Shown here: positions 29,386 to 38,724 of the stretch, one piece after another
Layout: each line of letters begins with the position of its first letter
Numbering within the stretch: the first letter of the stretch is position 1
DNA from: Myxococcales bacterium
GTDB taxonomy: Bacteria; Myxococcota_A; Polyangia; Fen-1088
Assembly (NCBI GenBank): GCA_003136095.1
Contig: PNBO01000456.1
Location: 822-64,255, forward strand
DNA length: 63,434 nt
Direction of reading: 5' to 3'
The notes under the pieces: generated by a model
The model's database searches: none
What the model saw: only the letters and a program-made list of their open reading frames with translations
What the model was told of the DNA's origin: nothing
Translations under genes and position numbers: made by a program

Positions 29386-30272
29386 CCGACAGCTCTGCCG
29401 CCGCCCCGCTCGCCGAATCGCTTGCCTTGCGTCGCGATCTCCTGGTCGAGGCGCTCAAGTACATCCAGAAGTTCGCCGGCACGCGCGCCGTCATCAAATA
29501 CGGCGGCGCGGCCATGGTGCAGCCCGAGCTCAAGCGCAGCTTCGCCCAAGACGTCGTGCTCTTGCAGGCGGCCGGTCTGCGCCCGGTCATCGTCCACGGC
29601 GGCGGTCCGGAGATCACGCGCACCTTGGAGCGGCTGGGCCAAAAGAGTGAATTCATCGACGGCCAGCGCGTGACCGGCACGGCCGAGATGGGCGTGGTCG
29701 AGATGGTGCTGACCGGCAAGGTGAACACCGAGATCGTCGGCCTCATCAACACGCTGGGCGGCTCGGCCATGGGCATGTCGGGTAAGGACGCGCATCTCAT
29801 CCGGGCGCGCAAGCAGATTCCGCGGCCGGGCAAGCCGGACCTGGGCTTCGTGGGCGAGGTCGAATCGATCAACGCCGAGGTGCTGTCCATGCTGCTCGAC
29901 AAGCAGTACATCCCGGTCATCTCGCCGGTCGGGCTGGGCAGTGACGGCACCAGCTACAACATCAACGCCGACCACGTCGCCGCCGAGATCGCGGTTGCGG
30001 CCCAGGCGAGAAAGCTCATCTTTCTCACCGACGTCGCCGGCATCCTCGACGAGAACGGGCAGCTCTTGAGCCAGCTCTCGACCGCGGACTTGCACGGCCG
30101 CCTGCACGAGGGCAGGGCGGTCAAGGGCGGCATGGTGGTGAAGTCGAAGGCCGTGCTGCGCGCGCTCGACGGTGGCGTCGAGGCCGTGCACATCGTCGAC
30201 GGCCGCGAGCCGCATAGCGTGGTCGTTGAGCTGTTTACGGAAAAGGGCGTCGGGACCCTGGTGACGAAGTAG
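29382..30272 (+). CDS. argB: Acetylglutamate kinase
   Basis: 296 residues, of the amino-acid kinase family. It phosphorylates N-acetylglutamate. KYGGAAMVQPELK carries the phosphate-binding Lys, VHGGGPEI the glycine loop, and INADHVAAEIA the substrate site. The N-terminal helix before the first strand (LVEALKYIQKFAGTRAVI) is of the kind that supports the arginine-inhibitable hexamer, so feedback control is plausible. Coupled to argC. Confidence 0.97.
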   Translation: MTDSSAAAPLAESLALRRDLLVEALKYIQKFAGTRAVIKYGGAAMVQPELKRSFAQDVVLLQAAGLRPVIVHGGGPEITRTLERLGQKSEFIDGQRVTGTAEMGVVEMVLTGKVNTEIVGLINTLGGSAMGMSGKDAHLIRARKQIPRPGKPDLGFVGEVESINAEVLSMLLDKQYIPVISPVGLGSDGTSYNINADHVAAEIAVAAQARKLIFLTDVAGILDENGQLLSQLSTADLHGRLHEGRAVKGGMVVKSKAVLRALDGGVEAVHIVDGREPHSVVVELFTEKGVGTLVTK

Positions 30273-30300
30273 GCGGCGGAGTCGAGCTACCCCTAGTGTC

Positions 30301-30402
30301 GTGGCCGTGGCCGTGGTCGTGGCCGTAGACGTGGTCGTAGACGCCGTCACCTGAGAGATCTACTCGGCCACGGCCACGTGGACGACCACGTCTACGACCA
30401 CC
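30301..30402. repeat. Inverted array of degenerate GTGGCC/GTAGAC-type hexamers
   Basis: Between the convergent argB and sulfatase-like genes, repeated units such as GTGGCCGTGGCC and GTCGTAGACG on the left arm (30301-30343) are met by their complement on the right arm (30365-30402). The whole can fold into a long imperfect stem around a ~21-nt centre that contains GAGAGATC. It probably serves as a bidirectional terminator; the hexamer origin is unusual. Confidence 0.55.
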
Positions 30403-30469
30403 ATTCAACGGTCCATTCGGCGCGGGCCTCGAACGTGGAAAGGATGCTCCGCGGCTGTGGCGGACTCAA

Positions 30470-32704
30470 TCACTCCGTCGCTGCTGCGAAGCCCGCTCGG
30501 TGGTTGTTGAGGGTGCCCCAGGTGGCCGCGTGCCACTTCGCTCGGTGGGCGAGGTAGATGCCGGCGAGGTCGCGAAAGTAGCGCAGGGCCAGGGGACGCT
30601 GGTCCTTGAGCTCGGTCTTCTCGGCGGGATCGGCGGCGGTGTCGAAGAGCGATTCCTTGCCGCCATAGTCGACGATGTAGTGCAGGTTGCGCGAGCGGAG
30701 CGAGTAGCTGCGCCCGTACTCCGATGGCTCCACGCGCGGCAGCCACGGTCCCTCGCGCAGGATCATGGGCAGCAGACTTTCGCCCTGCACGCGAGCGTCG
30801 GGCGGGACGCCCATGAGGTCGAGGATGGTCGGCACGACATCGGTATGGCTGACGACCGTTGGAATCTTCTGGCCGTGGCCCAAGCCCGACGCGAAAAGCA
30901 CCAGCGGCACGTTGGTCAGCTCGGCGTACTGGCCGTAGGCGTGCCCCATGCTGCCGTGTTCGAGGAAGCCCTCGCCGTGATCGGCGAGCAGGAACACCGG
31001 CGTGTTGCCAGCCAGGCCGCGCGACGCAAGCCCCTCGCCGAGCGCGCCAAAGCATTCGTCGAGGTGCTCGACCTCGCCGTCGTAGAGGCCCTTGAGCTGA
31101 CCCCAGCGCTCGGGGGTCATCTTGAGCCGGCCGCCCACGATGGCGGTGAGGATGACGCCGTCGGGGTGCTTGCCGATGGCGTCGTCGAAGGGGCCGTCGT
31201 AGTAATGCTCGGTCGTGCCCTGGTGATAGATGTACGGCGTGTGCGCCTCGAAGGCCACCGCCGAGACGAAAAAGCGCTTGCCCGCCTGCTTGTCGGCGAA
31301 GGCCAGGATCTGTTTCACCACGGCCGCGCAGTCGCCGCCCTTGCCCTCCTTGTTCGGCTGATGGAATTCGTTCCAGGTCGAGACCGACTGCAAGCGGCTC
31401 ATGGCGAACGAGGCGTCCCCGACGAAGTCGGTGGCGATGCCGGCCTTGGCCAGGATGGCGCTGACCATCGGCGTGCCCGGATTCACCTTGCTCTTGTCGC
31501 CGAGGATGCCGTGGCTGCGTGGCATGCAGCCGCTCTGGATGCTGGCGTGCGAGGGAGGCGACGACGGCGAGGCGGCCTGGGTCGAGGTGAAGGCCACGCC
31601 GGCGGCGGCGGCGGCCTTGGCGATGTTCGGCGCGCGTACGCGCGAATCGCCGTACATGGGCAGTTTGTCGGCGCGCAGCGCGTCCGCGACGAGCAGGATG
31701 AAGTTCTGTGCGGGCTCGGGCCGGGGGCGAACGGCCGCCTTGGGCAGGAGGATGCGCGGCGAAAACCAGGCCACGTCGCTCGGCTTTCCTTCGCGTACCG
31801 AGAATTCGAGGGTGACGAGCTTGCCCGAAAACTCCGCTAGGGACAGCCGCCGCGGGCGCGGGGCGCCCGCTGTCTGTTTCTCGTCGAGGAGAAGCTTGGC
31901 TGGCTGGCCCTCCGGGGCCACGGAGATCTGCACCCGAGCCGTGCCCGCGAGGACGGCCGTGTCCACGACCAGCCAGCCGTCCGGGGGAATCTCGACGGGC
32001 ATGCGCAGGCGCGCGAAGCCGGTCAGGGCTTCGCGCTCCTTGCCCGCAGCCTGAACTCTCGCGACCGGCGAGTCGGCCGGCCAGGGCTCGCCCAACCCCG
32101 GCGGCACCTCGCCGGGGGTGATTTCGATGGATTGAAAGAGGGCGCCTTTCTTGCCGGTAGCGAGCGCCAGGGCGTTCTCGCCCTTGACCAACACGTGGGC
32201 CGGCAGGGCCATCGTCGTCTGCTGCCAGCCGGATTCGAGTTGGGCGTTCCCGACGGGCCGCCCGTTGAGCCGCACCGCCAACTTCTTGCCCGCGGAGCCG
32301 CCATGCAGGCGGGCCACGACGGTTGCCGCGCCCGCTTCCCCGTCCCATGGGAACCGCAGGGTTGCGGAGGTGGTGCCCAGCGCGCGGCCCGCGCGGTCCT
32401 CGAGCTTGGCGATGCCTCGCCACGGGTTCGTGTATTCCTGGCTGTATTTGCGGAAGCCTTCGCTGGCAAAGGGAATGACCAGGCCCGCGCGATAGAGGTG
32501 CCAGAGGGCACGAGACGCCAAAAGATCCAGCGCTGGTCCGGTTTCATCGAGCGCTGGTTCTGGCGTAGCGGTTTCGCTCCTGGGCGGCACTGCGACCGGC
32601 GCGGGCCGGTTCTCCGCGCTATGGGCGCCTTTGCCCCGGCAGGCGAAGAGGCACGCCGCCAGCACAAGACCGCCGGTCGCGATAGGAAGGAACCATTTCG
32701 GCAT
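30470..32704 (-). CDS. Sulfatase-like (alkaline phosphatase superfamily) lipoprotein
   Basis: 744 residues. A lipoprotein signal (lipobox LFAC) is followed by a ~320-residue beta-rich N-terminal part. The metal-hydrolase domain then starts at [19 protein letters not shown]. The nucleophile region is [14 protein letters not shown], without the Cys/Ser-x-Pro-x-Arg of classical formylglycine sulfatases. It is the Ser/Thr type also seen in phosphodiester transferases. Metal ligands are expected in VADALR and in LLADHGEGF and [16 protein letters not shown]. Substrate unknown; a periplasmic or surface sulfatase, phosphatase or phosphotransferase is possible. Confidence 0.85.
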   Translation of the reverse strand: MPKWFLPIATGGLVLAACLFACRGKGAHSAENRPAPVAVPPRSETATPEPALDETGPALDLLASRALWHLYRAGLVIPFASEGFRKYSQEYTNPWRGIAKLEDRAGRALGTTSATLRFPWDGEAGAATVVARLHGGSAGKKLAVRLNGRPVGNAQLESGWQQTTMALPAHVLVKGENALALATGKKGALFQSIEITPGEVPPGLGEPWPADSPVARVQAAGKEREALTGFARLRMPVEIPPDGWLVVDTAVLAGTARVQISVAPEGQPAKLLLDEKQTAGAPRPRRLSLAEFSGKLVTLEFSVREGKPSDVAWFSPRILLPKAAVRPRPEPAQNFILLVADALRADKLPMYGDSRVRAPNIAKAAAAAGVAFTSTQAASPSSPPSHASIQSGCMPRSHGILGDKSKVNPGTPMVSAILAKAGIATDFVGDASFAMSRLQSVSTWNEFHQPNKEGKGGDCAAVVKQILAFADKQAGKRFFVSAVAFEAHTPYIYHQGTTEHYYDGPFDDAIGKHPDGVILTAIVGGRLKMTPERWGQLKGLYDGEVEHLDECFGALGEGLASRGLAGNTPVFLLADHGEGFLEHGSMGHAYGQYAELTNVPLVLFASGLGHGQKIPTVVSHTDVVPTILDLMGVPPDARVQGESLLPMILREGPWLPRVEPSEYGRSYSLRSRNLHYIVDYGGKESLFDTAADPAEKTELKDQRPLALRYFRDLAGIYLAHRAKWHAATWGTLNNHRAGFAAATE

Positions 32705-32838
32705 CGCGCGCTTTCTACTCCGTTCATCGACGTCTGGGGAGGCGGACTCGCAAGCACCGGTTGACTAAGTGCGCGGGATGTAGGACATTAGGGGCTCAAA
32801 AAAACCGTGAAGAAATCGTTAGAAATGAGTGTGACCGA

Positions 32839-33108
32839 ATGGGTCTAGCCGCAGTCAAGAAAGCAGAAGTCGTCAAGAAATTCGCCCGCAGCGAAGCCGA
32901 TACCGGCTCGCCGGAAGTCCAGATCGCCCTGTTGTCGGAGCGTATTTCCTACCTCACCGAGCATTTCAGGGCGCACGTCAAGGATCATCACTCGCGCCGT
33001 GGGTTGCTGATGCTCGTCAGCCAGCGCCGGCGGTTACTCGATTACCTCAAGAAGAAGGACGTCAAGCGTTACCGGGATCTGATCCAGACGCTTGGCATTC
33101 GCAAGTAA
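32839..33108 (+). CDS. rpsO: 30S ribosomal protein S15
   Basis: 89 residues, exactly the family size when started at ATG 32839; the frame is open further upstream without homology. It binds 16S rRNA in the platform. [34 protein letters not shown] and [12 protein letters not shown] are conserved. It precedes pnp, the order found in most bacteria, where S15 and PNPase control their own leaders. Confidence 0.97.
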   Translation: MGLAAVKKAEVVKKFARSEADTGSPEVQIALLSERISYLTEHFRAHVKDHHSRRGLLMLVSQRRRLLDYLKKKDVKRYRDLIQTLGIRK

Positions 33109-33122
33109 CGGCGTTCGAAGTC

Positions 33123-33153
33123 GCGGGTGGCCGGTCGTGCCACCCGCATTTTC
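33123..33153 (+). terminator. Intrinsic terminator between rpsO and pnp
   Basis: GCGGGTGGC (33123-33131), a 7-nt loop and GCCACCCGC (33139-33147) form a perfect 9-bp stem followed by ATTTTCTCT. It lies 14 bp after the rpsO stop. Some transcripts should end here, with read-through into pnp, as in the Escherichia coli rpsO-pnp arrangement. Confidence 0.75.
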
Positions 33154-33284
33154 TCTGATGAAGGCCCCGGTGCCTGCGTTCATCCTTTTTCCCGCCGATC
33201 CGGTTGGCGCGTGCACGCGTCGTTTTTCGGACCCGCGAGATAAGGGACGAAGCCACGGGGGCCCTGACGAAAGGAGTCCTCCAT

Positions 33285-35405
33285 ATGTTCGTTCGTGAAG
33301 GTGTACCCCTAGGTGGCAAGGAACTGAGTATCGAAATCGGCCGCATGGCCAAGCAAGCCGACGGCGCCGTCGTGGTCCGCTACGGCGATTCCATGGTGCT
33401 GGTAACCGCGGTCGCGTCGGCTGGCATTCGGCCCGGCATCGACTTCATGCCGCTCACCGTGGACTATCTGGAAAAGACCTCCGCGGCCGGGAAAATCCCG
33501 GGCGGCTATTTCAAACGCGAAGGCCGCCTGACCGAGGTCGAGGTGCTGACCTCGCGGCTCATCGATCGGCCGTGCCGGCCGCTCTTCCCCAAGGGGTGGC
33601 GGTTCGACACCCAGGTCATCGCGATGGTGCTGTCCACCGACCGCGAGAACCTTACCGACGTGCTGGCCCTGACTGGCGCCTCGGCGGCCCTGCACCTCTC
33701 CGACATCCCGTGGGCGGGTCCTTTCGCCGGCGTGCGCGTGGGCCGCATCAACGGCGAGTTCGTCGTGAACCCGACGGTGGCCCAGCGCGAGGCCTCCGAG
33801 CTGGATCTGATTGTCGCGGCTAGCCGCGACGCCATCGTCATGGTCGAGGGCGGGGCGAAGGAAGTGGCCGAAGACGTCATCGTCGATGCACTGATGTTCG
33901 CGCACAAGGCGGCGCAGCCGCTCATCGACCTACAGGAAAAACTGCGCGCGGCGGTGGGCAAGGCCAAGCGCGAGTTCATCCCGCCGTCCGTCGATCCGGC
34001 GCTCGAAGCGCGCGTGATGGAGCTCGCGAAGGCGAAGATCGAGGGCGCGATGGCCATTCGCGAGAAACTCGAGCGCTACGCCGCCCTCGACAAGGCCGAG
34101 GTCGAGACGATCGAGGCGCTCAAGGGCGAGTTCCCGGAGCGCGGCGCCGAGGTCAAGGAAGTCTTTGGCAAGGCCAAGAAGAAAAACCTGCGCGAGCTGG
34201 TGCTCTCCACCGGCCGCCGCATCGACGGCCGCGCCACCGAGGAGATTCGTCCCATCACCTGCGAGGTCAGCCTCCTGCCGCGTACGCATGGTTCGGCGCT
34301 CTTCACGCGCGGCGAGACCCAGGCGCTGGTCTTCACCACCCTCGGCACCAAGCAGGACGCCCAGCACATCGAAGGGCTCGGCGAGGAGTTCGAGAAGACC
34401 TTCATGCTCCACTACAACTTCCCGCCGTTCTCGACCGGCGAGACCAAGCCGTTGCGGGGCGCCAGCCGGCGCGAGACCGGCCACGGCCACCTGGCCGAGC
34501 GCGCGCTCTCGGTCGTGCTACCCGACGAGAAGACCTTCCCGTACACCATCCGCGTGGTGTCGGAGATCCTCGAGTCGAACGGCAGCTCGTCCATGGCCTC
34601 GGTGTGCGGCGGCGCACTGGCCCTGATGGATGCGGGCGTGCCCATCAAGACGCCCGTGGGCGGCATCGCCATGGGGCTCATCAAGGAAGGCGACCGCGTG
34701 GCCGTGCTCTCCGACATCCTCGGCGACGAGGACCATCTGGGCGACATGGACTTCAAGATCTGCGGCACCAAGACCGGCGTAACCGCGGTGCAGATGGACA
34801 TCAAGATCCAGGGCCTGACGCGCGCGATTCTCGAACAGGCGTTGCAGCAGGCGCAGCGCGGGCGCTTCCACATCCTGGGCAAGATGGCCGAGGCGCTAGC
34901 CGCCCCGCGCGAGGAGCTCAACAAGTACGCCCCGCGCATCTTCACCATCAACGTCAAGCCGGACAAGATCCGAGACATCATCGGTCCGGGAGGCAAGACC
35001 ATCCGGGGCATCACCGCGCAGACCGGCGTGGCCATCGATGTCGAGGACGACGGCACGGTCCACATCGCGTCGCCCGACGGCCTGTTGGCCCAGAAGGCCA
35101 TCGACATCATCAAGGGCCTCACCGCCGAGGCCGAGGTTGGCGAGTTCTACTTGGGCCTGGTCAAGCGCCTGGCGGACTTCGGTTGCTTCGTCGAGATCCT
35201 GCCCGGCACGGACGGCCTGGTGCACATCAGCGAGCTCGACGAGAAGCGCGTGCGCCAGGTCGACGACATCTGCAAGGAAGGCGACGAGATGCTGGTCAAG
35301 GTCATCGGCGTCGACCGCGCCACGGGCAAGATTCGCCTGTCGCGCCGTGAGGCCCTGGGCAAGACCCCCGACGTCGTACACAACTTCCGCACGCCGTCGT
35401 CGTAG
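33285..35405 (+). CDS. pnp: Polyribonucleotide nucleotidyltransferase
   Basis: 706 residues, normal for PNPase. It is the 3'-5' phosphorolytic exonuclease of RNA turnover. There are two RNase PH domains ([20 protein letters not shown] and, in the second, [20 protein letters not shown]), then KH ([16 protein letters not shown]) and S1 ([20 protein letters not shown]). The ATG at 33285 has AAGGAG 8 nt upstream; upstream in-frame codons are not conserved. Downstream of rpsO. Confidence 0.97.
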   Translation: MFVREGVPLGGKELSIEIGRMAKQADGAVVVRYGDSMVLVTAVASAGIRPGIDFMPLTVDYLEKTSAAGKIPGGYFKREGRLTEVEVLTSRLIDRPCRPLFPKGWRFDTQVIAMVLSTDRENLTDVLALTGASAALHLSDIPWAGPFAGVRVGRINGEFVVNPTVAQREASELDLIVAASRDAIVMVEGGAKEVAEDVIVDALMFAHKAAQPLIDLQEKLRAAVGKAKREFIPPSVDPALEARVMELAKAKIEGAMAIREKLERYAALDKAEVETIEALKGEFPERGAEVKEVFGKAKKKNLRELVLSTGRRIDGRATEEIRPITCEVSLLPRTHGSALFTRGETQALVFTTLGTKQDAQHIEGLGEEFEKTFMLHYNFPPFSTGETKPLRGASRRETGHGHLAERALSVVLPDEKTFPYTIRVVSEILESNGSSSMASVCGGALALMDAGVPIKTPVGGIAMGLIKEGDRVAVLSDILGDEDHLGDMDFKICGTKTGVTAVQMDIKIQGLTRAILEQALQQAQRGRFHILGKMAEALAAPREELNKYAPRIFTINVKPDKIRDIIGPGGKTIRGITAQTGVAIDVEDDGTVHIASPDGLLAQKAIDIIKGLTAEAEVGEFYLGLVKRLADFGCFVEILPGTDGLVHISELDEKRVRQVDDICKEGDEMLVKVIGVDRATGKIRLSRREALGKTPDVVHNFRTPSS

Positions 35406-35418
35406 ACGGATCCGGATA

Positions 35419-35524
35419 TTCACCACAGAGGACACAGAGGACACAGAGTCCGGAGAAGAAGGGGTTTCCGGATCCGAACCCTTTCCCTTCCGCTCTCTGC
35501 GCTCTCTGCGCCCTCTGTGGTGAA
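35419..35524. repeat. CACAGAGG-type palindromic intergenic repeat
   Basis: The arms TTCACCACAGAGG (35419-35431) and CCTCTGTGGTGAA (35512-35524) are perfectly complementary. Both continue inward with iterated GGACACAGAG and CTCTCTGCG units, and a GGATCC-containing stem lies near the centre. It fills the gap between the convergent pnp and anti-sigma genes. Very similar CACAGAGG palindromes occur as dispersed intergenic repeats in many unrelated bacteria; here it probably also ends transcription from both sides. Confidence 0.75.
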
Positions 35525-35535
35525 AAGAGCACTTA

Positions 35536-36915
35536 CTACTTGTTGCCGTTGAGGACGTCGTCGACGGTCTTGGCTTTCGCGGCCTTGGTGGCTTTCGGGG
35601 TCTTGACCTTGCGACTTTCTTCCTCGGCTACGAGCGATTGATTCATGCGGTCGCGCCACTTGGGCGCGTCCTTGTGGCTTCCGAAGCGACGAAGCAGGTC
35701 ACGGTATGCCGCCGCCGCCGCATTCCAGTCGGCGGCGGCGAAGAGACGGTCGGCCTTGCGGATGCTTTCGTCGAGGGAAGGTGCGTCCTTGCTGCCACCC
35801 TTGGAGGCTTTCTCCTGCGCTATGGCGTCGAAGCTCGGTTCGTTCGCTGCTTCGGTTGCTTCTTCGTCCGCGACTTCCGCCTGCCTCATCCTCGCCGACC
35901 ATGCGGGGGCCGGCGGCGAGGCTGGCGATGGTGCCGGGGCCGCGACTGCACCGGCGGGCGCGGGCGGTGGCAAGGCATAGTCGGGTTTCTGCGAGATCTG
36001 CTTCGAGGTGATTCGGTTCGTCTTGCCGGAGGGCTCGGCGTCGCCCGCGAATTCGTCCAGGGAGAGCGTGTCTTTCTCGCGTCCACCGGAGGACTTCTTG
36101 GCGGTTGGTTGCTTGGTTTCCGTGGGCGCCGGCGGCGCGGCCTTCTTCCCCCTGTCAAACGACCCCATGAGGTCGTCGATATCCCGGCTCGCCTTGACGG
36201 CGGCGCGCGGCGGGGGCGGCTCGGCGAATCGGCTGGGCGCGGGGCCGCCGGCCGTGGCGTTGCCGCGCAGCGAACCCGAGTGTGGATTGAGCCCGAGGTT
36301 CTTCCGCTTGCGGGCCGACTCGGACGCCGGCGCCTCGGCCTTGCTCGCCATCATGCCGCCGGTGGCCTTCCCCTTGTGCCCGCTCACCTTGGCCACTCGC
36401 CCGATTCCCGCGTCCTCCACTTCCTTGTCGCCGCCCTTGGCCGCGGCGGCGGTGTCGGCGGCCGGCTGGGCGGTTGGCGGCTGCGCGGCCGGTAGGGGTG
36501 TCGCCGGTGCAATTTCCTCGACGGACTGCCGCCGCTGGCCAGGAATGACTTCCGGGTTCTTGAGCACCCGCACCAAGAAGACAACCGTCGCGACCGAGAC
36601 CGCGCCGAAGGCGGGCAGGAGCCAGGGGGTGCGCCAGAAGCGCGCGAAGAAGCCTGGCCCCTCTGCCTTCCGCGCCGACCTGGCGGCCGTCCTGGCCGCC
36701 TCGAGGACAGCCAAGCGGACGCGCGCGGGCGGTTCCTGTAGCAGCGGCCCCGCGAGCGCGGCGCGTGCCTGGCCGAGGGTCCTTTGGTAGGTCGCCACCT
36801 CGGCGCTGCACCCCGGGCAGCCGCGCAGGTGCTCGGCGAACGCGGCGCGCAGGCCGGTCGGCAGCTCGTCGTAGAGGAAGTCGACCAGTTGCTCTTTGAT
36901 CTGCGCGCAGTTCAT
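35536..36915 (-). CDS. Zinc-finger anti-sigma factor with periplasmic low-complexity/TPR-like tail
   Basis: 459 residues. The N-terminus is a ZAS-type zinc finger (Cys3, then HLRGCPGC: His29, Cys33, Cys36), the part that binds and sequesters an ECF sigma factor. A membrane helix spans about 97-117. The long remainder is Ala/Pro/Lys/Ser-rich and mostly disordered. It ends in a TPR-like helical pair ([20 protein letters not shown]) and a Lys-rich tail. Its start overlaps the sigma gene stop by 4 bp, so the two are translated together. The large extracytoplasmic part could receive a signal or a protease. Confidence 0.88.
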   Translation of the reverse strand: MNCAQIKEQLVDFLYDELPTGLRAAFAEHLRGCPGCSAEVATYQRTLGQARAALAGPLLQEPPARVRLAVLEAARTAARSARKAEGPGFFARFWRTPWLLPAFGAVSVATVVFLVRVLKNPEVIPGQRRQSVEEIAPATPLPAAQPPTAQPAADTAAAAKGGDKEVEDAGIGRVAKVSGHKGKATGGMMASKAEAPASESARKRKNLGLNPHSGSLRGNATAGGPAPSRFAEPPPPRAAVKASRDIDDLMGSFDRGKKAAPPAPTETKQPTAKKSSGGREKDTLSLDEFAGDAEPSGKTNRITSKQISQKPDYALPPPAPAGAVAAPAPSPASPPAPAWSARMRQAEVADEEATEAANEPSFDAIAQEKASKGGSKDAPSLDESIRKADRLFAAADWNAAAAAYRDLLRRFGSHKDAPKWRDRMNQSLVAEEESRKVKTPKATKAAKAKTVDDVLNGNK

Positions 36916-37523
36916 GGGATGACCTCCACGGCGGCGGGGCAGCTCTGGTCGTGCAGCTCGACGAGGGCGGAGCGCAAGCGCTCCAGAGCGTAGCGCATCC
37001 GGCTCTTCACCGTCGGTTCGCTGGCGCCGGTCGCCGTGGCGATCTCGGCGAACGACATGTCCATCACCTCGCGCATGAGGAAGACCTCGCGCTGCTCGAC
37101 GGGCAACTCCTCGACCGCCTGGTCGACGCGCAAGGCGATTTCGCGATTCATGGCCGCGCGTTCGGCGTTACCTTCGGGCGACGCGACCTTGTCGATGCGG
37201 TGCGAGCCGGAATCGTCGGCTCTGGCGCCCGGGGTCTGGTCGAGGGAGTCGGCCTTGCGCAAGGCCCCCCGCCGGGCCTGGTCGGTGCACAGGTTGCGCG
37301 CTATGGTGAGAAGCCAGGTCGAGAACTTGGCCGAGGGGTGCCATTCCGCCGCGCTCCGCACCACGCGCAAGAAGACCTCCTGGAGGAGGTCTTCCGCGGT
37401 CGCCGAGTCCGCCACGAACCGCCGTACGAAGTTCCACAAACGCTTCTCATGGCGCGATACCAGCTCGGCGAAGGCATCGACATCGCCTTGTTGGTAGTGC
37501 GCCATGAGAGCCTCATCCGTCAT
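36912..37523 (-). CDS. ECF-family RNA polymerase sigma factor
   Basis: 203 residues, started at ATG 37523 where the sigma-70 region 2 homology begins. Region 2 shows RHEKRLWNFVRRFV, DLLQEVFLRVVRSA and FSTWLLTIARNLCTDQARR. Region 4 shows LPVEQREVFLMREVMDMSFA and IATATGASEPTVKSRMRYAL. This is an ECF sigma controlled by the downstream membrane anti-sigma factor. The upstream lipoprotein gene ends only 40 bp away on the same strand, so all three are likely one transcript. The regulon is unknown. Confidence 0.95.
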   Translation of the reverse strand: MTDEALMAHYQQGDVDAFAELVSRHEKRLWNFVRRFVADSATAEDLLQEVFLRVVRSAAEWHPSAKFSTWLLTIARNLCTDQARRGALRKADSLDQTPGARADDSGSHRIDKVASPEGNAERAAMNREIALRVDQAVEELPVEQREVFLMREVMDMSFAEIATATGASEPTVKSRMRYALERLRSALVELHDQSCPAAVEVIP

Positions 37524-37563
37524 CGGGGCCAACAGTCTACAGGCGACCGTTGGCTCCAGACAA

Positions 37564-38565
37564 TCAGTAGCGCTGCCAGCCGGCGGGCGGGGCGGCGTAG
37601 TGGCGGGGGGACACGGGAAACGGCTCGGCGGTGCGGCGCAGGTCGGTGTCGCCGGGCCAGGGATAGACGCCGTCCACGTTGACGCCCATGGCGAGCAAGC
37701 CGTCGTGGTCGTTGTAGCGGATGCCGAGGACGACCGAGGGGCTGGAGGCGTTGGCGCGCACGAATTCGACCTCCTGGATGTGCGAGGAAACCGCCTCGCC
37801 GAACTCCGTGCCCAGGCCCGGGCGGTAGTGCGGGCGCGCCGGGGAGTAGTCAGCGGATGCTTCGGCGGCGGCCTTGTTCTTGGCGGCACCGGATCCGTAG
37901 CGACCGAGGCCACCCTCGGCCAGGGCGTCCGTCGGCGTCGCGGACGCGGCTGGCGCCTGCGCGCTGCGCTTGCGCCCAACGGGGCCGTCGCGATAGCTGA
38001 GCTCGTCATCGCGATAGCCGTCGGCACAGCAAGGCGGCGGCACGTAGACCGGGTGCGGGTGGTAGACGCGCTCGGGGAAGACCGCGACGCCAATCACGCC
38101 GACCTCGCGGGCGTTGCCCATGCGCGCAGCATAGGAATCCGCCACCGACGAGAAGCGGAAGGTCGCGGCCTGCGACTGCGAGAGCCGCCAGCCGTCGATG
38201 TCGACCTGACCCCAGGCCGGCACCAGGTAGCCACGCTTGTTGCGGAAGTCACCGGCTTTGCCGTCCACGACATCGCGGCCGTCGACCGTGACCACGGCCT
38301 CGATGCGGTGCCCGGTGTGGTTCTGCACGCGGACCACGTAGCGCTCTCCGGTGTGGCCCATGACGTAGCTCTCGCCGTCGTGCCAGAAAGTCGGGGCCGG
38401 CGAGCCGTCCACGAAAACCTGGACATCGTAGCCGGCGCCGCTCGCCCGCAGCGGCCGGCTTTCGGCGTTGCGCGCCGGCGTGGCGCAAGCGACGAACCCA
38501 GCCACCAGAACGGCAAGGCGGGAAACCCGGGACAGTGCGCGAAACGGCTTGATGTTCATTCTCAT
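37564..38565 (-). CDS. Lipoprotein upstream of the ECF sigma gene, function unknown
   Basis: 333 residues with a lipoprotein signal (VAGFVACAT). AGGAGGG lies 6 nt before the ATG at 38565. The first part is beta-rich (YDVQVFVDGSPAPTFWHDGE, RYVVRVQNHTGHRIEAVVTV). The middle has SFSSVADSYAARMG-like and GVIGVAVFPERVYHPHP segments and a Cys pair (PPPCCADGY). The C-terminal part contains VVLGIRYNDHDGLLAMGVNV. I know no assigned family. Its place as first gene of a lipoprotein-sigma-anti-sigma operon suggests an envelope protein that senses stress or belongs to the regulon. Confidence 0.7.
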   Translation of the reverse strand: MRMNIKPFRALSRVSRLAVLVAGFVACATPARNAESRPLRASGAGYDVQVFVDGSPAPTFWHDGESYVMGHTGERYVVRVQNHTGHRIEAVVTVDGRDVVDGKAGDFRNKRGYLVPAWGQVDIDGWRLSQSQAATFRFSSVADSYAARMGNAREVGVIGVAVFPERVYHPHPVYVPPPCCADGYRDDELSYRDGPVGRKRSAQAPAASATPTDALAEGGLGRYGSGAAKNKAAAEASADYSPARPHYRPGLGTEFGEAVSSHIQEVEFVRANASSPSVVLGIRYNDHDGLLAMGVNVDGVYPWPGDTDLRRTAEPFPVSPRHYAAPPAGWQRY

Positions 38566-38724
38566 GACGACCCTCCTGCCTAGGTTGAACGCAGGGGAAA
38601 GGAGAAAGATCTAGCAGGTGGTTAGCGCTGTGCGCAGGTGCACACGGGTGCTCGATTTCGTTGTGGCTTGTTCGACTCCTGGTCCCGCAATTCTGCGAAA
38701 ATCGTGGTCGCGATGGAGGACCGT

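Noticed and set aside
29076-30350. A 424-codon minus-strand frame across argC-argB
   Set aside because: Shadow of two well-supported arginine genes; it begins in the simple repeat and has no recognisable domain.
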